Source: Variovorax sp. PAMC26660 (GTDB taxonomy: Bacteria > Pseudomonadota > Gammaproteobacteria > Burkholderiales > Burkholderiaceae_C). From it: a stretch of DNA of 64,000 nt. Position 1 is the stretch's first letter. Every line of letters begins with the position of its first letter. The translations under genes and the position numbers were made by a program. The stretch is from assembly GCF_014302995.1 (NCBI RefSeq), contig NZ_CP060295.1, positions 5,447,501 through 5,511,500 on the forward strand. Reading direction: 5' to 3'. A model generated the notes under the pieces. That model saw only the letters and a program-made list of their open reading frames with translations. It was not told where the DNA came from and did not search any database. Shown piece after piece: positions 53,279-61,519 of this stretch.

Positions 53279-53752
53279 GTGACCTTGGCCATGTGGATAG
53301 GCCTTTCCCGGGAACCGTCGCGCGAATCTGTCGAGCGGGCGCTTGCGCGCCATCTACCCGGCGTCAGCGTGTGGTGGGGCGATCTCGCGGATCCGGAGTT
53401 TCGCGGCGATATCACCCTCGCCATCGAGCCGAACCCCAGCGAGTTTCCGTTCGTCATCAACGGATGGGCCATTGGTGGGCGTGATAGGTACCAGTACGAG
53501 TTGGGACTTCGATTGGCGAGGGAGCTTTGTGTTGATCTCGATTGCTCGACCATTTGCGATGGGAGTCACCATGGACCGACCAAGAGCCCGTACTGGAGCA
53601 TCGTCTGGCAGCAAGGTATTCCATACTTGGCCGACGATTGCCGCACACTCTTTGCTGACTGTCAGGATGACATGTTGCTTGAAGAAAGGCAGCAGCTTGG
53701 CCCAGTCAGGCTGCTCCACGTTATCGAGGTAGAACTCGGGCCTCTTATTTGA
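53279..53752 (+). CDS. Hypothetical 157-residue protein
   Basis: A soluble acidic protein without a signal peptide, rich in Trp and Cys (WWGDLADPEF, ELCVDLDCSTICDGSHHGP, YWSIVWQQGIPYLADDC). Its base composition is lower in GC than its neighbours, hinting at later acquisition. GTG 53279 or ATG 53291 could be the start; neither has a clear ribosome-binding site. It sits alone after the phaA hairpin and converges on a glutathione transferase gene. The shape resembles small immunity-type proteins, but no toxin gene is near, so I give no function. Confidence 0.5.
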   Translation: MTLAMWIGLSREPSRESVERALARHLPGVSVWWGDLADPEFRGDITLAIEPNPSEFPFVINGWAIGGRDRYQYELGLRLARELCVDLDCSTICDGSHHGPTKSPYWSIVWQQGIPYLADDCRTLFADCQDDMLLEERQQLGPVRLLHVIEVELGPLI

Positions 53753-53794
53753 GTTCGCCTCTTGGCGCAGGCTGGTCGAGTGCTCTGTTGCCGC

Positions 53795-54436
53795 TCAGCG
53801 CGACATCGACGGCCGCTGCGCCATGGCCGCGCGCCAGCGCAGCAGCTCGGGATGCTGCTCCCCGGGCTTGACCCGCACCACGCGGGCAAAGTCCACCGCC
53901 ACCACCGCGGTGATGTCGGCAATGCTTAACCGGTCGGCAGCGATGAAGTCGCGGCCGGCCAGCCGTTCGTTCAGCGTCTCGAAGAAGTGATTCACCCGCG
54001 CCAGTCCGCGCTGCGCCAGTTCGGGTATCTGGGCGTAGTTCACCGGGCCGGGCAGCGCCCGGTCGGCCATGGCGGGTGAGCCATTGCGCAACGTCTCGGC
54101 AATGGCTAGCAGGCCTTCGAACTCGATGCGCCAGTTCCAGCTGGCGATCTCGGCCTTTTCCTTCGGCGTGCTGCCCATCAGCGGTGGCTGCGGGTAGCGG
54201 GCCTCCAGCCAGGCCGCGATGGCGGCGTTGTCGGTCAGCAGCAACCCGTCTTCATCGTCATCGGTGCGCAGTGCCGGCACCGTGCATTGCGGATTGATCG
54301 CGCGGTAGGCATCGCCCATTTGCTCACCATGAGCGAGGTTGATCTGCACGGTCTCATGGGCAATGCCCTTTTCGGCCAGCAGGATGCGCGCGCGCCGCGG
54401 GCTGGGTGCGGTTGCGCAGTCGTAGAGAATGATCAT
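53795..54436 (-). CDS. Glutathione S-transferase family protein
   Basis: A 213-residue cytosolic GST. The N-terminal thioredoxin-like domain has ILYDCATAPSPRRARILLAE (the catalytic Ser/Cys region is CATAPS), the cis-Pro segment CTVPALRT and the glutathione-binding LTDNAAIAAWLE. The C-terminal helical domain runs from about 90. ATG at 54436 gives the usual MIILYD start. It is divergent from the yghU-like gene with only 30 bp between the two start codons, so the promoters overlap. The substrate is unknown. Confidence 0.88.
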   Translation of the reverse strand: MIILYDCATAPSPRRARILLAEKGIAHETVQINLAHGEQMGDAYRAINPQCTVPALRTDDDEDGLLLTDNAAIAAWLEARYPQPPLMGSTPKEKAEIASWNWRIEFEGLLAIAETLRNGSPAMADRALPGPVNYAQIPELAQRGLARVNHFFETLNERLAGRDFIAADRLSIADITAVVAVDFARVVRVKPGEQHPELLRWRAAMAQRPSMSR

Positions 54437-54466
54437 CGTCCGTCCAACTCCTGGGGAACACATCGC

Positions 54467-55345
54467 ATGAATGGCACCACGGCCTACACGCCGCCCACCG
54501 TCTGGTCCTGGAACAAGGAAAGCGGTGGCCGCTTCGCGAACATCAATCGCCCGATCGCCGGCGCCACCCACGAGAAAGATCTGCCGGTGGGGCGGCATCC
54601 GCTGCAACTCTATTCGCTGGCGACGCCCAATGGTGTGAAAGTCACGGTGATGCTGGAGGAACTGCTGGCGCTGGGCCACGCTGGCGCCGAATACGACGCC
54701 TGGCTGATCCGCATCAGCGAAGGCGACCAGTTCGGCAGCGGTTTCGTCGCGGTGAATCCGAACTCCAAGATTCCTGCGCTGATGGACCGCAGTGGCGACA
54801 CGCCCATTCGCGTGTTCGAGTCCGGCGCGATCCTGCAGTACCTGGCCGAAAAGTTCGGCAGTGCCTTCCTGCCGACCGAGCGGGCGGTCCGCGCCGAATG
54901 CCTGTCGTGGCTGTTCTGGCAGATGGGCAGCGCGCCGTACCTGGGCGGCGGCTTCGGGCACTTCTATGCCTACGCGCCGACGAAGATCGAATACGCGATC
55001 GACCGCTTCGCCATGGAGGTCAAGCGCCAGCTCGACGTGCTCGACCGTCGGCTGGCCGAGAGCCGCTACCTGGCAGGCGACGACTACACCATCGCCGACA
55101 TCGCCGTCTGGCCCTGGTACGGCACGCTCGCCAAGGGGCAGTTGTACGAGTCGGGCGAATTCCTCCAGGTGGGCGAATACAAGAACGTGCTGCGCTGGAC
55201 CGACGAGATCGCACAACGACCGGCGGTGCAGCGCGGCCGCATGGTCAACCGCGCCTGGGGCCAGCCAAGCAGCCAGTTGCACGAGCGCCACGACGCGGGC
55301 GATTTCGAGACCCGGACGCAAGACAAGCTCGAAACACCCACCTGA
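54467..55345 (+). CDS. yghU: YghU-like glutathione transferase / disulfide-bond reductase
   Basis: A 292-residue Nu-class GST resembling E. coli YghU. The N-terminal extension is WSWNKESGGRFANINRP, typical of YghU. Then come HPLQLYSLATPNGVKVTVMLEE with the Thr-Pro-Asn active-site region, NPNSKIPALMD, VFESGAILQYLAEK (Glu-Ser), and the C-terminal helical domain with LAGDDYTIADIAVWPWYG. Relatives reduce organic peroxides and disulfides with two glutathiones. ATG 54467 has GGGGAA upstream. It lies 17 nt before the FMN reductase, suggesting a redox-protection operon. Confidence 0.9.
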   Translation: MNGTTAYTPPTVWSWNKESGGRFANINRPIAGATHEKDLPVGRHPLQLYSLATPNGVKVTVMLEELLALGHAGAEYDAWLIRISEGDQFGSGFVAVNPNSKIPALMDRSGDTPIRVFESGAILQYLAEKFGSAFLPTERAVRAECLSWLFWQMGSAPYLGGGFGHFYAYAPTKIEYAIDRFAMEVKRQLDVLDRRLAESRYLAGDDYTIADIAVWPWYGTLAKGQLYESGEFLQVGEYKNVLRWTDEIAQRPAVQRGRMVNRAWGQPSSQLHERHDAGDFETRTQDKLETPT

Positions 55346-55362
55346 GCGCGAGGCCCACAACC

Positions 55363-55953
55363 ATGAGCGACAGGATCCTGGTCTTCTACGGTTCGTACCG
55401 TTCCGATCGCATGGGCGTGCGGCTGGCGGACTACATCGTCTCTGGCATCCGGGCGCGTGGCGACGATGCGCAGTTGATCGACGCGAAGCAGGTCGACCTG
55501 CCCATGCTCGACCGCATGTACAAGGAATATCCCAAGGGCACCGCACCTGCAGCCATGGAAGCCCTGGCCGAAAAGATCCGCACGGCCGATGCCTTCATCT
55601 TCGTCACCGGGGAATACAACTGGGGGCCGCAACCGGGCCTGAAGAACCTGACCGACCACTTTCTCGAAGAGTGGTTCTGGCGGCCGGCTGCCATCGCGAG
55701 CTATTCGGCGGGACGCTTTTCCGGCGTCCGCTCGGGCACCGTGTGGCATTCGATCCTGTCGGAGATGGGCATGGTCGTCGTGTCGAGCACGCTGGCGGTC
55801 GGGCCGATTTCGCAGACGCTGGATGCCAGCGCAAAGCCGACCGGGCCCGCGGGCGAAGCGCTCGAGCGGTCGTTCGGCCGGTTTGCGGATGACCTCGCCT
55901 GGTGGACCGAGGCCGCGCGCGAGCAGCGGGCTCGCAAGGCGCCGCCTTACTGA
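55363..55953 (+). CDS. NADPH-dependent FMN reductase family protein
   Basis: A 196-residue flavodoxin-fold protein. The phosphate-binding start is ILVFYGSYRSDRMG, the FMN contact is TGEYNWGPQPGLKNLTDHF, and SYSAGRFSGVRSG follows, all characteristic of the NADPH-dependent FMN reductase family (PF03358). It uses FMN to reduce small molecules or metals. It starts 17 nt after yghU, so is probably co-transcribed. A GTG or other upstream start is not needed; ATG 55363 gives a standard N-terminus. It is followed by the gene-free repeat region. Confidence 0.88.
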   Translation: MSDRILVFYGSYRSDRMGVRLADYIVSGIRARGDDAQLIDAKQVDLPMLDRMYKEYPKGTAPAAMEALAEKIRTADAFIFVTGEYNWGPQPGLKNLTDHFLEEWFWRPAAIASYSAGRFSGVRSGTVWHSILSEMGMVVVSSTLAVGPISQTLDASAKPTGPAGEALERSFGRFADDLAWWTEAAREQRARKAPPY

Positions 55954-56031
55954 ATGCGCATGGGCGGCCCCTGTGCGATCACGATGCGGCCGATAGCCCG
56001 CAATGCAGGCCTGATTTGTCGGTGCTCGGCC

Positions 56032-56160
56032 ATCTTGTTCACCGCTCAAAATTTAAGCATTCTGTCAAATTTCTTTATAAAACAAAGACTTAGAAACTCT
56101 TTACAAGGCTTCGCATGAGTTATCCCCAAAGTTGTGCACCGAAAATGGGGATGACGCGGG
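56032..56160. repeat. Repeat unit 1 with DnaA-box-like sequences
   Basis: First copy of the element. It begins CTTGTTCACCGCTCAAAA, continues through an AT-rich middle with ACAAGGCT, then GAGTTATCCCCAAAGTTG and the closing arm AATGGGGATG. TTATCCCCA differs from the DnaA box TTATCCACA at one base. The flanking ATCCCCA and TGGGGAT are inverted repeats. It begins 245 bp before the second copy. Confidence 0.65.
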
Positions 56161-56276
56161 TTTTCCCGGGCTTCGCCGACAAGTCGATGGATGGTTGAGA
56201 CTTTTGTGTTCACAAAAACCGAACCGAACCCGGCTTTCGAGCCATTTCGGGCTAATCGGCACCCCGGAGGCCACCA

Positions 56277-56404
56277 ATCTTGTTCACTGCTCAAATTTTG
56301 AGCAAGTTAAAGAATGTCCTTGTAAAACAACGAGTTAAATTGCTTTTACAAGGCTCCTCCTGAGTTACCCCCAAAGTTGTCCACGGAAAATGGGGATGGT
56401 GCGG
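56277..56404. repeat. Repeat unit 2 with DnaA-box-like sequences
   Basis: Second, diverged copy. It opens with the perfect palindrome GCTCAAATTTTGAGC (56289..56303), which is imperfect in copy 1. Its middle shares TTGTAAAACAA, TTTTACAAGGCT and GAGTTACCCCCAAAGTTG with copy 1, then TCCACGGAAAATGGGGAT. TTGTCCACG is two bases away from a DnaA box. Confidence 0.65.
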
Positions 56405-56457
56405 TCTTGTTCACAACTCGGCCGCAAGTGGCTGTTTTTCCGGCCTCGCGGCGGCGC

Positions 56458-57369
56458 TCAGGCAGATTCGGTCTGCTGCCCCGCGTAGTGCCGGCACAGC
56501 GTCTCGACCAGCGCCTGCGCATAGATCGGCAGCGCCGCCCGGTCCCGCACTAGCAGATACCGCTCCCGCACGCACCATGCGTCGCTGAGTTCGATCAGCG
56601 CCAGTTGCATGCTTTCCTGGTTGCGCCGCGCGGCCGACTCGGGCACCACGCCAATACCCACGCCGCTGCCGATCATTCGGCACATCGCGTCGAAGCTGCC
56701 GAGCTGGATGCGCAGCTTCTGCCGCTTGCCGAGGTTGTCGGTGATCTGCGCCAGGAAGGCCTGCAGCGTGCTGCCCTGCTGCATGCCGATGGCGTCTTCG
56801 TCCAGCGTTTCCGCGAATGAAATCTCGCGCCGCTTCGCGAAGCGGTGCTGGCCCGAGGTGACGAGCACCAGCCGGTCGGTGCTGAAGTGGATGGCCTCCA
56901 GCCCGAGCGTGTCGACGCGGCCGGCCACGATGCCGATGTCGGCGCGGCCGTCGAGCACGCCGCGCGGAATCTGAGCATTCGGTTTTTCCTGAAGGTCGAC
57001 GTTGATGCGCGGGTTGTGCGCCAGAAAGCCCGGCAGGATCTCGGGCAGGAAGTCGGTCACGGCCGTGGTGTTGGCGAACACGCGCAGGTGGCCGCGCAGG
57101 CCGCCGCCGTATTCGAGCAGGTCGGCGCGCAGTTGCTCGGTCTGGCGCAGCACCAGCCGTGCGTGATGCAGAAAGGCTTCTCCCGGCGGAAGCAGGCGCA
57201 CGCCGCGGGCCTCGCGCTGCAGCAATTGCAGGCCGGCCTGCGTTTCGAGCGCCTTGATGCGCGCGCTGGCCGCTGCCAGCGACAGATGCTGGCGCTCGGC
57301 CGCGCGGGTGAGGTTGCCCAACTCGGCGGTGGCAACGAAAAGGCGCAGGTCGGTCAAGTCGAAAAGCAT
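56458..57369 (-). CDS. LysR-family transcription regulator of the adjacent CoA-acid operon
   Basis: A 303-residue LysR regulator. The winged HTH covers residues 4-62 (LRLFVATAELGNLTRAAERQ, recognition helix SLAAASARIKALE) and the effector domain about 90-295 (HLRVFANTTAVTDFLPEIL, LDEDAIGMQQGSTLQ). ATG 57369 begins the HTH at the normal place. It is divergent from the Bug receptor gene across 91 bp that carry a strong inverted repeat (57394..57420), so it very likely controls that operon. The inducer is probably one of the acids or CoA esters handled there. Confidence 0.92.
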   Translation of the reverse strand: MLFDLTDLRLFVATAELGNLTRAAERQHLSLAAASARIKALETQAGLQLLQREARGVRLLPPGEAFLHHARLVLRQTEQLRADLLEYGGGLRGHLRVFANTTAVTDFLPEILPGFLAHNPRINVDLQEKPNAQIPRGVLDGRADIGIVAGRVDTLGLEAIHFSTDRLVLVTSGQHRFAKRREISFAETLDEDAIGMQQGSTLQAFLAQITDNLGKRQKLRIQLGSFDAMCRMIGSGVGIGVVPESAARRNQESMQLALIELSDAWCVRERYLLVRDRAALPIYAQALVETLCRHYAGQQTESA

Positions 57370-57393
57370 GGGCGATGGTAGCCAAGCCTTCGG

Positions 57394-57420
57394 GATTTCA
57401 GAAGACTGGCTTCCGAAATC
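57394..57420. promoter_or_regulatory. LysR-type operator in the divergent promoter
   Basis: 11-bp inverted arms GATTTCAGAAG (57394-57404) and CTTCCGAAATC (57410-57420) match at all but one base, with a five-base spacer. The site is midway between the LysR and Bug start codons and contains an A/T-N11-like dyad, as expected for a LysR recognition site. Confidence 0.7.
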
Positions 57421-57460
57421 GCAGATTGCGCGCGCGGGGAGGGCGCACGACCATGCGGGC

Positions 57461-58498
57461 ATGGAGACACAACACAAACCAGCAAGCAACGGATTGAAAG
57501 TCCGCTGCTCTGCCAACACGCGCTTTCGCGCATTCGCACTGCTGGCGTTCGCCGCCGCAGCCACTCTTGTCCACGCGGGCCCGGCGAGCGCTGAGCCCTA
57601 CCCATCCCGCCCGGTCACGCTCATCGTGCCGCAGGCGGCCGGCGGCACCAACGACATCGTCGGGCGCCTCGTCGGCCAGAAGCTGGGCGAGGTGCTGAAC
57701 AACGCGAGCGTGGTGGTCGACAACCGGCCCGGTGCCGGCGGCAACATCGGCACGCAGCTCGTCGCCAAGGGGCCGAAGGACGGCTACACGCTGCTCATGA
57801 CGATCAGCAGCAGCCAGGCGATCAACCCGGCGCTCTACAAGAACCCGGGCTTCGACCCGGTGAAGGACTTCAAGCCGGTGGGCCTGATCGGCGCGGTGCC
57901 CAACGTGCTGCTGGTCAACCCTTCTTTTCCGGCGAAAGACTTCAACGAGTTCCTGAAGCTCGCGCGGCAGAAGGGCGCCAACTACCAGTACGCCTCGGCC
58001 GGCAACGGCACGCTCAACCACCTGCTGGGCGAAATGCTCAACAGCATGGCCGGCATCTCGCTGCAGCATGTGCCCTACAAGGGCGTGGCGCCCGCGCTCA
58101 ACGACGTGCTGGGCGGGCAACTTCCGATCGTTTTCGCGAGCCTGCCTTCGGCGCTCTCGCACATCAAGGCCGGCAAGCTGCGCGCGCTGGCCGTGAGCGG
58201 CGACAGGCGCTCGCCGGTGCTGCCCGACGTTCCCACCATCGCCGAAGCGGTGCCGGGCTACAACGGCACGCTGTGGATCGGCCTGTTCGCGCCTGCCGGC
58301 GTGCCGCCCGATGTGCTGGCCACGCTGCAGGAGGCAACGCGCAAGGCACTCGCCGCGAAGGACCTGCGCGACAAGCTCGACCAGCAGGGCGTCGAGATCG
58401 CGCCGCCCACCTCACCCGAACAATTTTCGAAACTGCTGCAGGACGACCTTGCCAAGTGGGCACGCATCGTCAAGGCCTCCGGTGCTGCGGTCGATTGA
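57461..58498 (+). CDS. Bug-family (TctC-like) periplasmic solute receptor
   Basis: A 345-residue periplasmic binding protein of the Bug family, the receptor of tripartite tricarboxylate transporters. An unusually long signal peptide runs to about residue 44 (FALLAFAAAATLVHAGPASA). The core motifs are PYPSRPVTLIVPQAAGGTND, VDNRPGAGGNIGTQLVAKG, QHVPYKGVAPALNDVLGGQ and ALAVSGDRRSPVLPDVPT. Ligands in the family include citrate, itaconate-like and aromatic acids. It opens the operon, 91 bp from the LysR gene, and lies 7 nt before the hydratase gene. The membrane subunits TctA/B are not adjacent, as usual for Bug genes. Confidence 0.92.
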   Translation: METQHKPASNGLKVRCSANTRFRAFALLAFAAAATLVHAGPASAEPYPSRPVTLIVPQAAGGTNDIVGRLVGQKLGEVLNNASVVVDNRPGAGGNIGTQLVAKGPKDGYTLLMTISSSQAINPALYKNPGFDPVKDFKPVGLIGAVPNVLLVNPSFPAKDFNEFLKLARQKGANYQYASAGNGTLNHLLGEMLNSMAGISLQHVPYKGVAPALNDVLGGQLPIVFASLPSALSHIKAGKLRALAVSGDRRSPVLPDVPTIAEAVPGYNGTLWIGLFAPAGVPPDVLATLQEATRKALAAKDLRDKLDQQGVEIAPPTSPEQFSKLLQDDLAKWARIVKASGAAVD

Positions 58499-58505
58499 AG
58501 AACCC

Positions 58506-59414
58506 ATGAGCAACACCCATCCTGATAAATCTTCCCCGCTGATCGACAGCGACGCCCTTGCGAAGCTGCAAGCCTGGCAGGGCCGCAGCGAAACGCTGGT
58601 CGACGACATCACCGCTGCGCCCGTGCGCGCGCTCTCGGCCACGCTCGACCGCGACGACGCGCTGCCCGTGGCCGGCACGCATCTGCCTGCGTTGTGGCAC
58701 TGGCTCTATTTCCTGCCGCACCACCGCCAGTCGGAGATTGGCGACGACGGCCATGCGAAGCGCGGCGGTTTTCTGCCGCCCGTGCCGCTGCCGCGCCGCA
58801 TGTGGGCCGGCGGGCGCCTGAGCTGGGAATCGGGCAATCCGCTGCAGGTGGGCGACAAGATCGAGCGCACATCGACCATCGTGTCGGTCACCCACAAGGC
58901 AGGCCGCAGCGGCGAGCTGGTGTTCGTGCTGGTGCGCCATGAAGTGCGCAATGCGAGAGGACTGGCGCTGACCGAAGAGCACGACATCGTTTACCGCGCC
59001 GCTGCCGAACCGGGTGAGAAAGCGCCACCGCCGACGCCGGCCCCAAAGGACGCCACCTTCAGCCGCAACATCGTCCCCGACGACGTGCTGCTGTTCCGCT
59101 ATTCGGCGCTGACCTTCAACGGCCACCGCATCCACTACGACCGTCGCTACGTGACGCAGGTCGAGGGCTATCCGGGCTTGATCGTGCACGGCCCGCTGAT
59201 CGCGACCTTGCTGGTCGACCTGCTGCGCCGCAACCTGCCGGGCGCGCAGCTTGCGCGCTTCGAGTTCCGCGCCGTGCGCCCGACCTTCGACATTGCGCCG
59301 TTCCGCGTGCACGGCAAGCCGGCTGAAGGCAGCAGCGACGGCAAGACCTTCAGCCTCTGGGGCGAAGACGCCGATGGCTGGCTCACGATGCAGGCCACGG
59401 CCGTGCTGGCTTGA
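58506..59414 (+). CDS. HTD2-like / FAS1-like acyl-CoA dehydratase (mesaconyl-C4- or itaconyl-CoA hydratase-like)
   Basis: A 302-residue hot-dog-fold hydratase. The N-terminal FAS1-like dehydratase domain lies at about 20-150 (WHWLYFLPHHRQSEIG, RRMWAGGRLSWE) and the C-terminal MaoC-like domain carries the catalytic-type FNGHRIHYDRRY and HGPLIATLLVDLL. It is the two-domain form typical of mesaconyl-C4-CoA and itaconyl-CoA hydratases. Between a CoA-transferase and a CitE-type lyase it fits hydration to citramalyl-CoA. ATG 58506. Other 2-enoyl-CoA substrates are possible. Confidence 0.82.
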   Translation: MSNTHPDKSSPLIDSDALAKLQAWQGRSETLVDDITAAPVRALSATLDRDDALPVAGTHLPALWHWLYFLPHHRQSEIGDDGHAKRGGFLPPVPLPRRMWAGGRLSWESGNPLQVGDKIERTSTIVSVTHKAGRSGELVFVLVRHEVRNARGLALTEEHDIVYRAAAEPGEKAPPPTPAPKDATFSRNIVPDDVLLFRYSALTFNGHRIHYDRRYVTQVEGYPGLIVHGPLIATLLVDLLRRNLPGAQLARFEFRAVRPTFDIAPFRVHGKPAEGSSDGKTFSLWGEDADGWLTMQATAVLA

Positions 59415-59427
59415 GGGAAAGAAACAG

Positions 59428-60609
59428 ATGACAAGACCTCTCGATGGCATCACCGTCGTGTCGCTCGAACATGCGATCGCGGCACCGTTCTGCACCCGGC
59501 AACTGGCCGACCTCGGCGCCCGCGTCATCAAGGTGGAGCGGCCCGGCGACGGGGACTTCGCTCGTGCCTACGACGGGCGCGTGCTCGGCGAAGCCTCGCA
59601 CTTCGTGTGGGTGAACCGCTCCAAGGAAAGCATCACGCTCGACCTGAAGCAGCCCGCCGCGCTGGCGGTGCTGCAAGAGCTGGTGGCCGATGCCGACGTG
59701 CTGGTGCAGAACCTCGCACCGGGCGCAGCGGCGCGCATGGGGCTCGGGGCCGCGGCGCTGCAGGCCAGGCACCCGAAGCTCATCGTCTGCGACATCTCGG
59801 GCTACGGCGAAGACGGGCCGTACCGCGACAAGAAGGCCTATGACCTGCTGATCCAGAGCGAGGCGGGCTTCCTGTCGGTCACGGGCACGCCGGACGATCC
59901 GTGCAAGTCGGGCAACTCCATCGCCGACATCGCGGCCGGCATGTATGCCTACACCGGCATCCTGGCGGCGCTGCTCCAGCGCGGCAAGACCGGCAAGGGC
60001 TCGCACATCGACGTGTCGATGCTCGAATCGCTCGCCGAGTGGATGGGCTACCCGATGTACTACGCCTACGACGGCGCGCCGCCGCCGCCGCGCAGCGCTG
60101 CGTCGCACGCGACCATCTATCCCTACGGGCCGTTCCCCGCAGGCGACGGCGGCACGGTGATGCTAGGCCTGCAGAACGAGCGCGAGTGGCGCGCGTTCTG
60201 CGAGAAGGTCTTGCTGCAGGCTGGGCTCGCAAGCGATGCGCGCTTCGACAGCAATGCACGGCGCAACGAGAACCGCGAGGCCTTGCGCGCGGTGATCGTC
60301 GAGACCTTCGGCGCGTTGAGCACCGCGCAGGTGCTCGAACGCCTCGACGCAGCACAGATCGCCAACGCACGCATGAACGACATGGCCGGCCTCTGGGCCC
60401 ATCCGCAACTGCAAGCGCGCGAGCGCTGGCGGCAGGTGGGCTCGCCGGCCGGCGACATTCCCGCCTTGCTGCCGGCGGGGCGGCAGAGCGCCTTCGACTA
60501 CCGCATGGACCCGGTGCCGGCGGTCGGCGAGCACACCGAAACGATCCTGCGCAGCCTCGGGCGCAGCGATGCGGACATTGCGGCGCTGCGCGAAGCGAGG
60601 GCGGTGTGA
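59428..60609 (+). CDS. CaiB/BaiF (class III) CoA-transferase
   Basis: A 393-residue class III CoA-transferase. The family motifs are RPLDGITVVSLEHAIAAPF, DLGARVIKVERPGDGDFAR (the catalytic Asp region lies further in), FVWVNRSKESITLDLK, and GYGEDGPYRDKKAYDLLIQ with the conserved catalytic Asp. GSHIDVSMLESLAEWMGYP closes the first domain. It should move CoA from a donor such as succinyl-CoA to a dicarboxylic acid. It overlaps the lyase start by four bases (GTGA) and follows the hydratase by 13 nt. ATG 59428 has GAGGGAAAG upstream. Confidence 0.93.
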   Translation: MTRPLDGITVVSLEHAIAAPFCTRQLADLGARVIKVERPGDGDFARAYDGRVLGEASHFVWVNRSKESITLDLKQPAALAVLQELVADADVLVQNLAPGAAARMGLGAAALQARHPKLIVCDISGYGEDGPYRDKKAYDLLIQSEAGFLSVTGTPDDPCKSGNSIADIAAGMYAYTGILAALLQRGKTGKGSHIDVSMLESLAEWMGYPMYYAYDGAPPPPRSAASHATIYPYGPFPAGDGGTVMLGLQNEREWRAFCEKVLLQAGLASDARFDSNARRNENREALRAVIVETFGALSTAQVLERLDAAQIANARMNDMAGLWAHPQLQARERWRQVGSPAGDIPALLPAGRQSAFDYRMDPVPAVGEHTETILRSLGRSDADIAALREARAV

Positions 60610-61475
60610 GCGGGGCTGCCGATACGCCGCTGGCACTGGCGCGCACCTTCCTTTTCGTGCCGGCCGACCGGCCCGAGCGCCATGCCCGCGCGTTGGCGAC
60701 GGGCGCGGGCGGCGTCATCGTCGATCTTGAAGATGCGGTGGCACCTGAGCGCAAGGCAGTGGCCCGTGCGGGGCTGGCCGTCTCGTTCGCCGCGCTGCCC
60801 GAGGCGGACCGCAAGCGGCTGCTGGTGCGCATCAACGCAGGCGGCACGCCGTGGCACGCCGACGACCGTGCAGCGGTCGGCGAGCTGGTGGCGCAGGGGC
60901 TCATTGCCGGTGTCATGCTGCCGAAGGCCGAGCAGGTTGCCGATCTGCGGCAACTGGCGCAAGCCGTCGGACCGCAGGGCGTGCTCGTGCCGCTGATCGA
61001 ATCGGCCGCCGGTCTGGAGGCGATCAACGAACTGGCTGCTGCCCCGCAGGTGCTGCGGCTTGCCTTCGGCAACCTCGACTTCCAGGCCGACCTGGGGCTC
61101 GCCTGCGATGCGGATGAAACCGAGTTGGTGCCCGTGCGCCTGGCGCTGCTGCTGGCCTCGCGGCGTGCGTGCCTGCCCGCGCCCATCGACGGCGTGACGC
61201 CCGATTGGCGCGACGCGCAGCGTCTTGCCGCCGATGCGGCGCGCGCCCGGCGCGGCGGCTTCGGCGCCAAGCTGTGCATTCACCCTGACCAGGTCGCGCC
61301 AGTGCACGCCGCGCTCGGCCCCAGCCCCCAGGAGCTGGCCTGGGCTCGCCGTGTGATCGACGCGACCCAGTCCGCTGGCGGCGGCGTGGTCAGCCTCGAC
61401 GGACGCATGGTCGATGCGCCCGTGGTCCGGCTGGCGCAGCGCCTGCTGGCACTCGACGCTCAGGCGCCGCCCTGA
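60606..61475 (+). CDS. HpcH/HpaI-CitE family lyase (citramalyl-CoA lyase-like)
   Basis: A 289-residue CitE-like aldolase/lyase. It has ARTFLFVPADRPERH, the metal-contacting GVIVDLEDAVAPERKA, RINAGGTPWHADD, VLVPLIESAAGL, FGNLDFQADLG and a late FGAKLCIHPDQVAPV. All match the CitE/citramalyl-CoA lyase group, which splits citramalyl-, malyl- or citryl-CoA with a metal. The GTG at 60606 overlaps the CoA-transferase stop. In context it would give acetyl-CoA and pyruvate. Confidence 0.9.
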   Translation: MSGAADTPLALARTFLFVPADRPERHARALATGAGGVIVDLEDAVAPERKAVARAGLAVSFAALPEADRKRLLVRINAGGTPWHADDRAAVGELVAQGLIAGVMLPKAEQVADLRQLAQAVGPQGVLVPLIESAAGLEAINELAAAPQVLRLAFGNLDFQADLGLACDADETELVPVRLALLLASRRACLPAPIDGVTPDWRDAQRLAADAARARRGGFGAKLCIHPDQVAPVHAALGPSPQELAWARRVIDATQSAGGGVVSLDGRMVDAPVVRLAQRLLALDAQAPP

Positions 61476-61519
61476 TCCGCGACGGCCGCAGATTCCCAAT
61501 AACCACAGGAGACAACGAA

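Larger units (their letters stand above)
55954..56457. other. AT-rich gene-free region with duplicated element
   Basis: 504 bp without any supported gene, distinctly AT-rich against the surrounding DNA. It holds two copies of a ~130-bp element (56032..56160 and 56277..56404), each with a palindromic GCTCAAA/TTTGAGC-type start, an AT-rich middle and a stem ATCCCCA...TGGGGAT. It also holds a perfect TTTTGTG-TT-CACAAAA palindrome between the copies (56202..56217). No tRNA, ncRNA or terminator can be assigned. Confidence 0.7.

Noticed and set aside
55954..56457. Chromosomal oriC
   Set aside because: DnaA-box-like words and AT-rich DNA are present, but no dnaA, rpmH, gnd or partition gene is nearby, so I report it only as a DnaA-box-like repeat.
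59879..61279. 466-residue minus-strand frame in the CoA operon
   Set aside because: It is antisense to the CoA-transferase and lyase genes, Arg/Ser/Ala-rich, and has no ribosome-binding site.
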